Positions 1-7,563 of a stretch of 52,043 nt of DNA are shown piece after piece (the first letter of the stretch is position 1; each line of letters opens with the position of its first letter). The DNA is from Elusimicrobiota bacterium (GTDB lineage: Bacteria > Elusimicrobiota > Elusimicrobia > UBA1565 > UBA9628). The notes under the pieces are model-generated. The model was not told the DNA's origin. It did not search any database and saw nothing but the letters and a program-made list of their open reading frames with translations. The stretch is taken from the NCBI GenBank assembly GCA_003151975.1, contig PLZD01000058.1, forward strand, positions 1-52,043, read 5' to 3'. The translations under genes were made by a program, and so were the position numbers.

Positions 1-581
1 GCCGAACAGTTGATCGCGACGAATTCCCCAGAACGCCCGGATTGATCGTGGATGACGCGGGCCAAGCTCGTCTTGCCGGTGCCCGACGGCCCGAGAATCA
101 GCATGGGAAGCTCGGACGAGGCGTACTTAAGCGCCTCGGCGACCGCCGCGCGCGTGGCCGCGTCCTCGGTGATGAAGCGGTCCTTGAAGAGCAGCTCGGG
201 GTCCGAGGTCTGGCGGCGGCGGGAGAAACGCTCGATCACCACGCCGATGTTGCTTTCCTCATTTCCTTTCGCGTAGAAATCGTCGCAGCCCAGGGCGTAG
301 GCGCGCTCGACGATCGGTTCGCCGTCGTGGCCGGACATCACCACGGAATAGATCCCTTTGGCCGCCGTGACTGGGATGAGCTCCAGCCCCGAGACGTCGC
401 CGTCGCCGCCGAGGTCGAGATCGATGAAGCAGAGGTCTGGTGCTCCGGCCTGCAGCTTCTTGAGGGCCGAGGCCTTGTCGGCGGCAAACTCCACGTCATG
501 GGCCGCGAGATGCATGCCCATGACCTTGCGCGCGAGCGGATCGTCTTCCACGACCAGGATCGAGAGTTTTTCCATAGGCAT
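1..581 (-). CDS. Sigma-54-type response regulator, N-terminal part (runs off window)
   Basis: A receiver domain followed by the start of an AAA+ domain, as in NtrC-family activators of sigma-54 promoters. Numbering from the ATG at 575: acidic pocket E10-D11-D12, probable phospho-acceptor D52 in the FIDLDL stretch, conserved K103, then a Walker A loop GPSGTGKTS at 162-170 and the characteristic FVAINCS just before the window ends. The gene reads leftwards and its C-terminal half lies outside. Two in-frame ATGs are possible (581, giving MPMEKL, and 575); neither has a strong Shine-Dalgarno. It ends the minus-strand block but is separated from the TPR gene by about 50 bases, so it may have its own promoter. 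The class assignment is firm; the target genes are unknown. Confidence 0.88.
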   Translation of the reverse strand, partial: MPMEKLSILVVEDDPLARKVMGMHLAAHDVEFAADKASALKKLQAGAPDLCFIDLDLGGDGDVSGLELIPVTAAKGIYSVVMSGHDGEPIVERAYALGCDDFYAKGNEESNIGVVIERFSRRRQTSDPELLFKDRFITEDAATRAAVAEALKYASSELPMLILGPSGTGKTSLARVIHDQSGRSGEFVAINCS

Positions 582-632
582 CCATCATAGCATATGTAAT
601 TCTCATTTGGCAAGTCATATTTTCAATTGAAA

Positions 633-1322
633 TTAAACGCCGCAGCTAGGAGGCACTTGGCCTACAGCCCTGAACTCATCGCAGGCATTCATCTTCTTGA
701 CCGCCGCAGGATCCAAGGCAACGGCTCTTTCGTAGGACCGAACCGCCTCGTTGGACCGCCCCAGCTTCAGAAGAAAAAGGCCTCGGAAGAAGTGCGGCAT
801 TGCGTACTTGGGATCAAGAGCGACAGCCCTATCCTCTTCACGAAGCGCCTCCTGTAGCCGTCCTTGCTGGGACAAGACTTTGCCCTTGAGCATTCTCAGA
901 TTCTTCAAGAGGATCGTCTCATCCGAGTCCAGCGCCTTGCCCTCCAGGGCCTTGATGCCGATGTCCAGGTCCGGCCCGGCGGATGCGATATCTCCGGCGG
1001 CCGCCTCCATCATACCCCGCTCGCCGATCATCTCGATGCGATCCTCCGGAGCCACACCCTGCTCGCCCATGACGGCGTCGATATCGTTCTTGGCGCCCAA
1101 ATAGTTGCCTTTGGCCACGTTCTGCATGGTCTTTTGGTAGAGCATGACCAAATGCATCACCAGGCGCTGAGACAGGATCTTGCGCCTGACTTCGCCGAGG
1201 TCGTCATCGAAAGCGGACGTCGGCGCGGACCCCGGAACCTGCATCGCGACGGCCGCAGGCTGCGCGCGAGCCAATCTCAACAGAGGCCCAAACGCCAAGA
1301 CGATCGCCAGCATATGTTTCAT
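633..1322 (-). CDS. Secreted TPR-repeat protein, last gene of the radical SAM cluster
   Basis: 229 residues with an N-terminal signal peptide (hydrophobic stretch ending ARAQ near residue 21), so probably periplasmic or cell-surface. The C-terminal half holds at least two TPR units ending in the typical DPKY and DPAA turns, with paired helices HFFRGLFLLKLGRSNEAV. The last 20 residues carry two cysteines that might form a disulfide. The start overlaps the preceding radical SAM gene stop by four bases (ATGA), so it is translationally coupled to it and belongs to the same operon. TPR proteins usually scaffold protein contacts; a role in handling the cluster's product is inference only. No catalytic motif is visible. 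Confidence 0.75.
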   Translation of the reverse strand: MKHMLAIVLAFGPLLRLARAQPAAVAMQVPGSAPTSAFDDDLGEVRRKILSQRLVMHLVMLYQKTMQNVAKGNYLGAKNDIDAVMGEQGVAPEDRIEMIGERGMMEAAAGDIASAGPDLDIGIKALEGKALDSDETILLKNLRMLKGKVLSQQGRLQEALREEDRAVALDPKYAMPHFFRGLFLLKLGRSNEAVRSYERAVALDPAAVKKMNACDEFRAVGQVPPSCGV

Positions 1323-2380
1323 ACCATCTCCTTGATGTTCGATTGATTAAGAAGCGCCTTCTTATAGCTGAAAAGGGGATTTAAATCGAGGTTACGGTCG
1401 CAGCCCTTTTGGAAGGAATACATGTCGGAACCGACGCAGATCATCTTCGGGCAGGCCGAATAACCGCCGAACAACGGGGGAAGTTCCGGGTCGGTCACGA
1501 AGTTGTTGTTGTCCCGCTCGTGGCAGCCGACGATAACCGTGCCGTACGCGTCCATGCAGTAGGCAACCGCCGGAAACAGGCACAGAATTCCCAGCGGGCT
1601 GGCCTTCTCGTACTTGTGCCGATAGTCGATCGAGGGCAGCCGCTGCTTGAAGACGGCGGCCGTCGGCGCGTCGTATTCTCTTTCGCCACTGACCAGCGGG
1701 TTCGGATTGACGGGGATGTCCGGATTCAAAGCCGCGCGCAGCTCCTCGAAACGACCTCTATTGAGCTTGGTCACCACGAAGTTCACCATGCCGATGTTGA
1801 AGCCGGCGGCCCGATATTCGCCGATCCTGCGCACAAACCTCTCGAGGGTGAAATAATCAGGATGGAAAGAGCAGTTCAACCAGATCTTTCCCTTCTCCTT
1901 GACGGTTTCAAAGGATTTGCGGGCCCAAGATGCGTTGGTGTCCATCCGCACGTTGCGGATGTAGCTTCTTCGGCAGAGCTCTCCCAGAAGAAAGGCCATG
2001 TTCTTTGTGTCAAGAGTAGGCTCTCCGCCCGAAAGCAACAGCGAGACCCCGCGATCCCCGCCGCCGAAATGACGATCGAAGGCCTCGAGCCACTTTTCGG
2101 CCCGGAATGCGTCGAAGCAATGCTTATGCGCCGTCGCCCGCTCCTCGTTTTGCCAGCAATATGAACAAGCAAAATTGCATCCGATCGTGCATTGCCACCT
2201 GAAAAGAATGTTGCGCTTCGCCTTGGACGGGGTTCGCTCTGGGGTGGGGTCGTCCCGAGGAAAGGTCCGGTCATTGTAGAGCCATAACCGCTCGAGCGCA
2301 TCCCGACCGCTCCGCGTCTCCGAGGAGAAGACGGATTGATAGTTCTTCAGCAGGACCGCGGCGGTCTCGGCATTCTCCAC
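1319..2380 (-). CDS. Radical SAM enzyme (third of the cluster)
   Basis: 353 residues. After a 60-residue N-terminal extension comes the canonical CxxxCxxC iron-sulfur motif (C68, C72, C75, with an extra C64), then the SAM-binding LSGGEPTLD and a MDTNAS strand, typical of radical SAM enzymes. The C-terminal third has a further group of cysteines (LCLF, YCMDAYGTVIVGCHE, ACPKMICVG, GCDRN) laid out like a SPASM/twitch domain that binds auxiliary Fe-S clusters. Such enzymes often modify ribosomal peptides. The start used is GTG at 2380 without an obvious Shine-Dalgarno; the codons just upstream also read like protein until a stop. It lies 45 bases after the secreted-protein gene and overlaps the TPR gene. 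The substrate is unknown. Confidence 0.88.
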   Translation of the reverse strand: MENAETAAVLLKNYQSVFSSETRSGRDALERLWLYNDRTFPRDDPTPERTPSKAKRNILFRWQCTIGCNFACSYCWQNEERATAHKHCFDAFRAEKWLEAFDRHFGGGDRGVSLLLSGGEPTLDTKNMAFLLGELCRRSYIRNVRMDTNASWARKSFETVKEKGKIWLNCSFHPDYFTLERFVRRIGEYRAAGFNIGMVNFVVTKLNRGRFEELRAALNPDIPVNPNPLVSGEREYDAPTAAVFKQRLPSIDYRHKYEKASPLGILCLFPAVAYCMDAYGTVIVGCHERDNNNFVTDPELPPLFGGYSACPKMICVGSDMYSFQKGCDRNLDLNPLFSYKKALLNQSNIKEMV

Positions 2381-2425
2381 ATAACGAGACGGATCAATTT
2401 CTGTGCCGAACCCTCGGCCTCACGA

Positions 2426-3271
2426 TCATTTCGTCCGAAGCGTCATGGAGAGTTGTCTGAGGACATAACTGTCGCGTTTCTCGAAGATTGACTCCTGAAG
2501 GTCCCCCCTCAGGAGGAGCCCCCGGTATTCTCCTTCCAGCGGCACAAACATTGTGAGTTGATAGTCCGTGCGGATGGGAGCCTTCGAATTCTTATCTTTG
2601 AAAGTGTTCCCCGGAGTCGCCACCTTGAACACCGCGCAGCGAATCCCGTCCACAATATCGACGCGGTCGTAGGTCTGCACACTGCTTCCATTCCTGAAGA
2701 CTCCAAAGTCCAGGGGAATTTTCTTGGGGGGCTTAATGACGATGTCGCCCGGCCGCTGAGCGCTCGAAATATCATCGATGATCGATTGGAAAGTATGGAT
2801 GTCCATCGTCTTATAGAAAACGAAGGTGCCCGCCTCAGACGACAAATAGGGCGCGAAGAACGCGCCCGTCCTGTTGACGATTTTCCCATCCGAATCATAT
2901 TCATAGCCAAAATCGGAAGGGAAGCCCGGGATGGCGCTGGAGAGCGAGATGGACGGAGCTTGATTATATTTTTTCGGCGCGGCGGAGCGATACAGGCCGT
3001 CGCTGAATTCTATCCGCCGGCGCGCCGTGCCGCTGCTGACCCCCACAACACGTATCCTCAGATTGACGCGCACGCCTGAAATCGAGCGCAGCGTCTTCGG
3101 CCTCAAGAGCCCAGCTTCAGGCTTCGCGTCGTAGACATAGTCTGTATCTTCAAAATAATACCTCAGCGTCTCGCCCTTGCGGTACGAGTGCCGGGCGATG
3201 CCGCCGTCCGCGGCCCGAGCCGCGCCAAGGCTTGAGAAAAATAAGCCGCCGACAGCCAAAGCCCGTCTCAT
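2426..3271 (-). CDS. Secreted protein of unknown function in the radical SAM cluster
   Basis: 281 residues beginning MRRALAVGG with a signal peptide cleaved near ARAADG, so exported. The remainder is predicted by eye to be beta-rich, with GETLRYYFED near the N terminus and a YDRVDIVDGIRCAVF stretch later, a pattern reminiscent of periplasmic beta-sandwich proteins of the DUF3108 or DUF6263 kind; I am not sure of the family. The chosen start overlaps the upstream radical SAM stop by ATGA; a longer reading to 3445 would run inside that gene and looks like a shadow. It sits between two radical SAM genes in the same operon, so it may receive, hold or display the modified product. Confidence 0.7.
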   Translation of the reverse strand: MRRALAVGGLFFSSLGAARAADGGIARHSYRKGETLRYYFEDTDYVYDAKPEAGLLRPKTLRSISGVRVNLRIRVVGVSSGTARRRIEFSDGLYRSAAPKKYNQAPSISLSSAIPGFPSDFGYEYDSDGKIVNRTGAFFAPYLSSEAGTFVFYKTMDIHTFQSIIDDISSAQRPGDIVIKPPKKIPLDFGVFRNGSSVQTYDRVDIVDGIRCAVFKVATPGNTFKDKNSKAPIRTDYQLTMFVPLEGEYRGLLLRGDLQESIFEKRDSYVLRQLSMTLRTK

Positions 3272-4296
3272 TTCGCTCCCGCGACTTGCGCATCGAGCGT
3301 CTCGCAGGACGGTTCTCGCATGGCAAGCAAAGCCAGCTTTATCTCCGTCGACTCGGTCGACGCCTCCGCGTGCCGGCGAAAAGCCTCTGCGGCGGAGGGC
3401 GCCAGCATGACGCTCATGCACATATCGCAGCCGGAAGTGAAACAATTCCGCGGAAGGCCCTTGGCGGCCTCAGGCTGCGCCCGCATGCTCTCGGCCACTC
3501 CGCGCGGGCCATGCGCCACGAGATACTGGTAATCCGAACGCTTTCGTGCGGCGCCCATGATCTCGACGAAGGAGGACTCCCTGAGGTTTCCCAGCGCATA
3601 AGGAGAGCTCTTAATGCTCCGGTGCGAGGAGACCTTGCCGATATGGCAGGCGAAGACGTCCCCGTTGGGATTGATCAAGGGAGTCCCCATAAAACAGCTG
3701 CTCTCATAGTTCTTTGGAGACAAGTCGAACTGAGGGATGTACTGCGTCTCATCCCGCCGCATCCCCTTGTTCGGAATTAGAAGCTGGGAGGTGATCTCAA
3801 CGCGTCCGCCGTAGCACGAATACCACGACGACACCTCTGCGAGATCCCGCTGGTTCGCGTAGGTGATGGTCATCGTGATTCGCGGAATGCCGATCTCGAG
3901 CGCGGCATCGATCGCGTTGTAGACGTGAGTAAGCGGAACGCGCTCCTGATGGTACTTGTCCGTGCTGATGTAGAGCTGGCGGAGCGTGGAGATCTCGCGC
4001 AGTGTCTCCCGGGCGCTCTCGGGGGTCTTAGCCCAAAAGGCGCTCGTAAAAACGGCCGTGGGGACGCCGCTCTCGTGAGCGCGGCGCACGCCGCGCCCAA
4101 GCAGGTCGAAGCGCTCGAACGCCTCGCCGCCGGTGAATATGATCTTAGGGATCGCGTAAATGCACAACTGCCCCACCCAATCCGCCATCTCGTCGACGGT
4201 CATCTCGCGGTCTCTTCTTGAACCGATGTAGCCGCAGTGCCGGCAGCCCACGTGACACCGTTCCGTGACATTGATAAGGATGTTATATATTTTCAT
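3268..4296 (-). CDS. Radical SAM enzyme with C-terminal cysteine cluster (second of the cluster)
   Basis: 342 residues. The radical SAM motif is almost at the N terminus (C14, C18, C21 in CHVGCRHC), followed by IIFTGGEAF, the usual SAM-contacting GGE segment. The C-terminal region has CFMGTPLINPNGDVFACH and later CFTSGCDMCMSV, a cysteine layout like SPASM-type auxiliary cluster domains. The first part resembles peptide- or small-molecule-modifying radical SAM proteins, but I cannot name the reaction. It starts inside the stop of the glycosyltransferase-like gene (ATGA) and its own stop overlaps the secreted protein start in the same way, so it is embedded in a translationally coupled chain. 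Confidence 0.88.
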   Translation of the reverse strand: MKIYNILINVTERCHVGCRHCGYIGSRRDREMTVDEMADWVGQLCIYAIPKIIFTGGEAFERFDLLGRGVRRAHESGVPTAVFTSAFWAKTPESARETLREISTLRQLYISTDKYHQERVPLTHVYNAIDAALEIGIPRITMTITYANQRDLAEVSSWYSCYGGRVEITSQLLIPNKGMRRDETQYIPQFDLSPKNYESSCFMGTPLINPNGDVFACHIGKVSSHRSIKSSPYALGNLRESSFVEIMGAARKRSDYQYLVAHGPRGVAESMRAQPEAAKGLPRNCFTSGCDMCMSVMLAPSAAEAFRRHAEASTESTEIKLALLAMREPSCETLDAQVAGAK

Positions 4297-5444
4297 ATCG
4301 TGAGTTGCGCCTCCGATTTCTCGATCACGTACGAGCCGGCCCGGGGCATTGCTCTCAAGCTTTCCACATAACTCGCTTGCCTCTCCAACGACCGGCAGCG
4401 CGCGGCTCCCTCAGAAGTCAGGTCCCTCAGCGCGCAGATCAGGGATCCAGGCCTGGACAGCTCGGCGACCGTGACGGCCTTAAGAAGCGGATTCCTGGAC
4501 AGTACAGGCTCGAGAAAGCGGGAGTAGCCCAAAGGCCATATCCGAAAGGGATAAGGCAAGACGGTCCTGCCGACGCCGGAATCAATGTGCTGCACGAGGA
4601 TTACCGGCACGCCCGCCCCGAGAGCCTTCGCCTGCGAGGCGCAGACGGGGCTCAAGGACAGATAGACCGCGCTGCGCGACAGCAGGCGCATGTAGTCCGC
4701 CGGCGGCAGGGCGCCTACCCAGCGATATCGGGAACCGAGAGACTGGAAACCCGGCAAGGGCTCGGCGCCAGCATGGACGAGGTCCAGTCCCTCGACTTCG
4801 CCGACGGCGGCGGCAATCAACCCCGGGACCTCACGCTGGACGACGGCCCCGCGTTCGTCCTCGAGGTCCGCGTGCTGCCATGGACTGGTGGAGACCATCG
4901 CATACGATCGATCGATCGCCTCGCGTGGCGGCCGCTCCGCCGGCGGGTGAAACAACCCCGAACAAACTTCCTCCCCGTCTTGGGTCCTGCAAAGGGGCGC
5001 GATCCTGATCGGGTTCAGCCATTCCGGCCAAGACTCCAAAGCGCGCTTGCCATCGCCGAACACATCCGCCTCCAGCCCGGTCTCGGCGTGGCTCCAAGTG
5101 TCGACGGCAAGCACGCGCGCTCCCGTCCGCGCGAAAAGGGCGGGATCCAACTTCACTTGGCGCAGGGCGTGAAGCACGCTGTCACCGTCGCAGAACACGA
5201 CGCCCACCGGCTCCAGCCGGTCAAGCAAATCCTCGAAATAGAGCTTAAGCAGAGCTCCGGGTAGATTCGGAATGATCTCCATCGCAAGATCGCTTCCATC
5301 GAATGCGCCCGCACCGGCCGTGCCGCAGACCACGCGCACATCGCGGCCCAGGCGGCCGATATCCTCGCCCAGTTCGCGTGCGAGCGCGGCCCTGCCCCAG
5401 GCGTTGTCGCCGAAGCACAGCAAGAGGTAGCCGCCATTCTTCAT
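4293..5444 (-). CDS. Glycosyltransferase-like protein, paralogue B
   Basis: 383 residues starting with a Rossmann-like strand (YLLLCFGDNAWGRAALA) and a second nucleotide-binding-like half (LVHAGAEP, VGALPPADYMRLLSRSAVYLSLSPVCASQAKALGAGVPVIL), the arrangement of GT-B glycosyltransferases. It is clearly homologous to the protein at 7526-8830: both carry YPF-x2-WPLG followed by SFLEP or RFLEP and NP-LL/FL. There is no signal peptide or membrane segment, so it is cytosolic. Four-base overlaps link it to the radical SAM gene downstream and to the pyruvyl transferase-like gene upstream. Sugar transfer is inferred from fold-like features; donor and acceptor are unknown, and a non-catalytic role is possible. 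Confidence 0.65.
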   Translation of the reverse strand: MKNGGYLLLCFGDNAWGRAALARELGEDIGRLGRDVRVVCGTAGAGAFDGSDLAMEIIPNLPGALLKLYFEDLLDRLEPVGVVFCDGDSVLHALRQVKLDPALFARTGARVLAVDTWSHAETGLEADVFGDGKRALESWPEWLNPIRIAPLCRTQDGEEVCSGLFHPPAERPPREAIDRSYAMVSTSPWQHADLEDERGAVVQREVPGLIAAAVGEVEGLDLVHAGAEPLPGFQSLGSRYRWVGALPPADYMRLLSRSAVYLSLSPVCASQAKALGAGVPVILVQHIDSGVGRTVLPYPFRIWPLGYSRFLEPVLSRNPLLKAVTVAELSRPGSLICALRDLTSEGAARCRSLERQASYVESLRAMPRAGSYVIEKSEAQLTI

Positions 5445-6649
5445 GACAGGACCATCCCGGCCAGCCGATCAAAATGCTTGCCGAGTTCCGCGGCCAACCT
5501 CTCGCGCACGGCGGCAATGTACCCCCGGCCGAGATCCTTCGCGTCCTGGGCGGCCCGGCGCACATCGGCGCGCCCTGCCAAGAGGTCCGCAAGGGTGAAA
5601 TAGAATCGTTCGAGCCCGCATTGGACCGCAAACTCCCGCATCTTGCTGGTCCGCGTGTGCGCGCTGTGATAGGGATCGATCATGATGAAGGGCGTGCCGG
5701 CAGAAAGCGCCAGGATGCAGGAATGGAGCCGAAAGCCCACGATGACGTCGACACCGGCGAAGAAATCCAGGGTCGCCTCGAGATCGCCGTCCCACAAGCG
5801 GCGGTAAGGAGCCCGGAGCTTGCGCGCCAGGGGCTCACAGACCAAGTCGTCGCCGTACATCTCTCCGAAAGCGGAGACGACGACATCCCCCCCATCGGCC
5901 AGCCCGGCGAGGCCCCGCTCGAGCTCATCGGTGTAGCGATCGTCACTATAGTCCGAGGCTTCGTCGTACCGGCGCATCTCGACCAACGCGAAATCGCACA
6001 CGTCCATGTTCGCCGCGGCGACACCCGCCACTTGCGACAAAAATCGGAGAGGGAATACGGGGCGGCCGGCCGCGACGGCGACGGTCGCTCGCTTCGATCG
6101 CCGACGGGGTCCGACCTCCGCGCCAGCCACCACGCAGATATCGGGAATGACGTCGATGGACCCCTTCACGCCGCAATCCTCGAGATAGCTCCGCGTCCTC
6201 GCGTTGCGCACAGCCCGATAGGCAACGCGGTCGCAAGCGCTAGACATAAAATCGCGCCAGACGCGCTCCGCGGGAGCGCGGTGCTGCGCATCGGAACAGA
6301 CTCCGTTCCAAAGAATAGGGCATTCGTCCTTGAAGCGGGATGGGTAGGGTCCGAGCAGGAAGAACTGGCTGGACGGATCGCGGAACGGCGGCCCCACCAG
6401 CAGGGCTCCACCGCCGATGACGATGGCGTCGAATTTCCCCTGCCCACTCCACACGCCGCTCCGATCGATCCTGAGCGTGTTTCGGCAATAGCGGCCCGGC
6501 CAGGGCGTAAAGGTGGTAAACTCGGCACCCGGAATCCGGCGCGCAAGCTCCCGCCGCGTGACCTGATCAATGGCCTGGTCGCCAATGTTGTCCAAGCCCG
6601 AACCATTCCAAAGCGCGACGCGCGGATGTCCGTTGCTCATCGGGGTCAT
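5441..6649 (-). CDS. Polysaccharide pyruvyl transferase family protein
   Basis: 402 residues. Family signs (CsaB/WcaK, PF04230): an N-terminal N-x-GDQAI glycine loop after a short beta strand, VIGGGALLVG about 90 residues in, and near residue 310 the segment VIVGFRLHSCILALSAGTPFIMIDP, which matches the conserved R-x-H region that binds the PEP-derived group in this family. Members transfer a pyruvyl ketal from PEP to a sugar or, in some cases, act as glycosyltransferase-like enzymes. Its place between a radical SAM gene and a glycosyltransferase-like gene, with ATGA overlaps on both sides, ties it to the same product. Family confidence is high; the substrate is inferred to be a sugar made or attached by its neighbours. 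Confidence 0.85.
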   Translation of the reverse strand: MTPMSNGHPRVALWNGSGLDNIGDQAIDQVTRRELARRIPGAEFTTFTPWPGRYCRNTLRIDRSGVWSGQGKFDAIVIGGGALLVGPPFRDPSSQFFLLGPYPSRFKDECPILWNGVCSDAQHRAPAERVWRDFMSSACDRVAYRAVRNARTRSYLEDCGVKGSIDVIPDICVVAGAEVGPRRRSKRATVAVAAGRPVFPLRFLSQVAGVAAANMDVCDFALVEMRRYDEASDYSDDRYTDELERGLAGLADGGDVVVSAFGEMYGDDLVCEPLARKLRAPYRRLWDGDLEATLDFFAGVDVIVGFRLHSCILALSAGTPFIMIDPYHSAHTRTSKMREFAVQCGLERFYFTLADLLAGRADVRRAAQDAKDLGRGYIAAVRERLAAELGKHFDRLAGMVLS

Positions 6650-7563
6650 GCGGGCGCTCCGGCGAGCCGCTGCCTGACGGCGGAAAACTCATCCCAGCCG
6701 TGGTATTGGATGTATTCCGGGTAGACCCCGCCGCAGTCCTTCTTGAAGGAGCAGCTTTGACAGGGAGCGCCCATCACCTTCATGCGATTGGTCATGAAAC
6801 CGTCGTAGTCTGAAATGACCTGGCCGCGCATCAGCATCTTGATCTGACGGTTCTCCGTGTTGAGCTGATGCTCGATGAGCTCCGGCACGCTGCAGAAAGG
6901 GAACCCTTCCAGCGTGAGGCGCCGTCCTGCGGCAAGAGCCGCGGCGCCCGCCGCCTTGACGCTCTCGGCGACCAGCTTCAACCTCGGCATGGTGCGGCCG
7001 AGAGAGAACATCGAGCTGCCCACGGGGTGAAAATTTGAGATGTTAATATGGTCAACGCCGAGGCCGCAGGCGAGGCCGACGATGCGCGTCAGGTCGTGGG
7101 AGTTCTGCTGCGTGACGACCGTGTTCGTCCGGACCCGCGCGCCGAGCGTCTTCACGTTCCTGATGCCTTGAAGGGTCTTCTCGAATCCTCCGGGCGTGTG
7201 CGTCAGCTCGTCATGGACCTCAGCATCGGCGGCATGCAGCGAGATGATAAACAGGTTGGCCCCGCTTTCGACGGCCCGCCGTGCGAAATCGATCTTCGCG
7301 ATATTGATCCCGTTGGTCTGGACATGGATCTCAGGATATCCCAGCCGCTTGATGAGCTCCAGAGTCTCGAAGAACTTGGGGTGGATCGTCGCTTCGCCAC
7401 CATGCAGGTTGACCGCGGCGTAGCCTTGTCCAGCGTGGCTTTCAAGGAATCGCACGACCTCGGCGTGTTTGACGCTGTCGGAGACGTAAAGAGGCGACGC
7501 TACGACGCAAAAGGCACACTTGCTGTTACAGAGATCGGTCAGGTGAACACTGAGCTGTTTCAT
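6646..7563 (-). CDS. Radical SAM/SPASM-like enzyme (first of the cluster)
   Basis: 305 residues. N-terminal CNSKCAFC (C12, C16, C19) and LHGGEATIHP are radical SAM hallmarks; the SISLHAADAE strand is typical of SPASM-subfamily proteins such as peptide maturases. Near the C terminus C268, C271 and C277 form CxxCxxxxxC followed by GG and YPEY, a short auxiliary-cluster motif. The ATG at 7563 is preceded by a GGGAG about 11 bases upstream and lies 38 bases inside the end of the preceding glycosyltransferase-like gene. It is the first radical SAM gene after the precursor-like gene and so the best candidate for the initial modification. The three radical SAM proteins share only the core motifs and are not recent duplicates. 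Confidence 0.9.
   Translation of the reverse strand: MKQLSVHLTDLCNSKCAFCVVASPLYVSDSVKHAEVVRFLESHAGQGYAAVNLHGGEATIHPKFFETLELIKRLGYPEIHVQTNGINIAKIDFARRAVESGANLFIISLHAADAEVHDELTHTPGGFEKTLQGIRNVKTLGARVRTNTVVTQQNSHDLTRIVGLACGLGVDHINISNFHPVGSSMFSLGRTMPRLKLVAESVKAAGAAALAAGRRLTLEGFPFCSVPELIEHQLNTENRQIKMLMRGQVISDYDGFMTNRMKVMGAPCQSCSFKKDCGGVYPEYIQYHGWDEFSAVRQRLAGAPA

Noticed and set aside
42-590. Plus-strand open frame of 182 codons
   Set aside because: It is antisense to the response regulator, whose motifs are clear, and its composition (Arg/Gly/Leu) is that of a high-GC shadow.
3272-3445. N-terminal extension of the secreted protein gene
   Set aside because: The 58 extra codons are inside the radical SAM gene and precede a clear signal peptide with an ATGA-coupled start.
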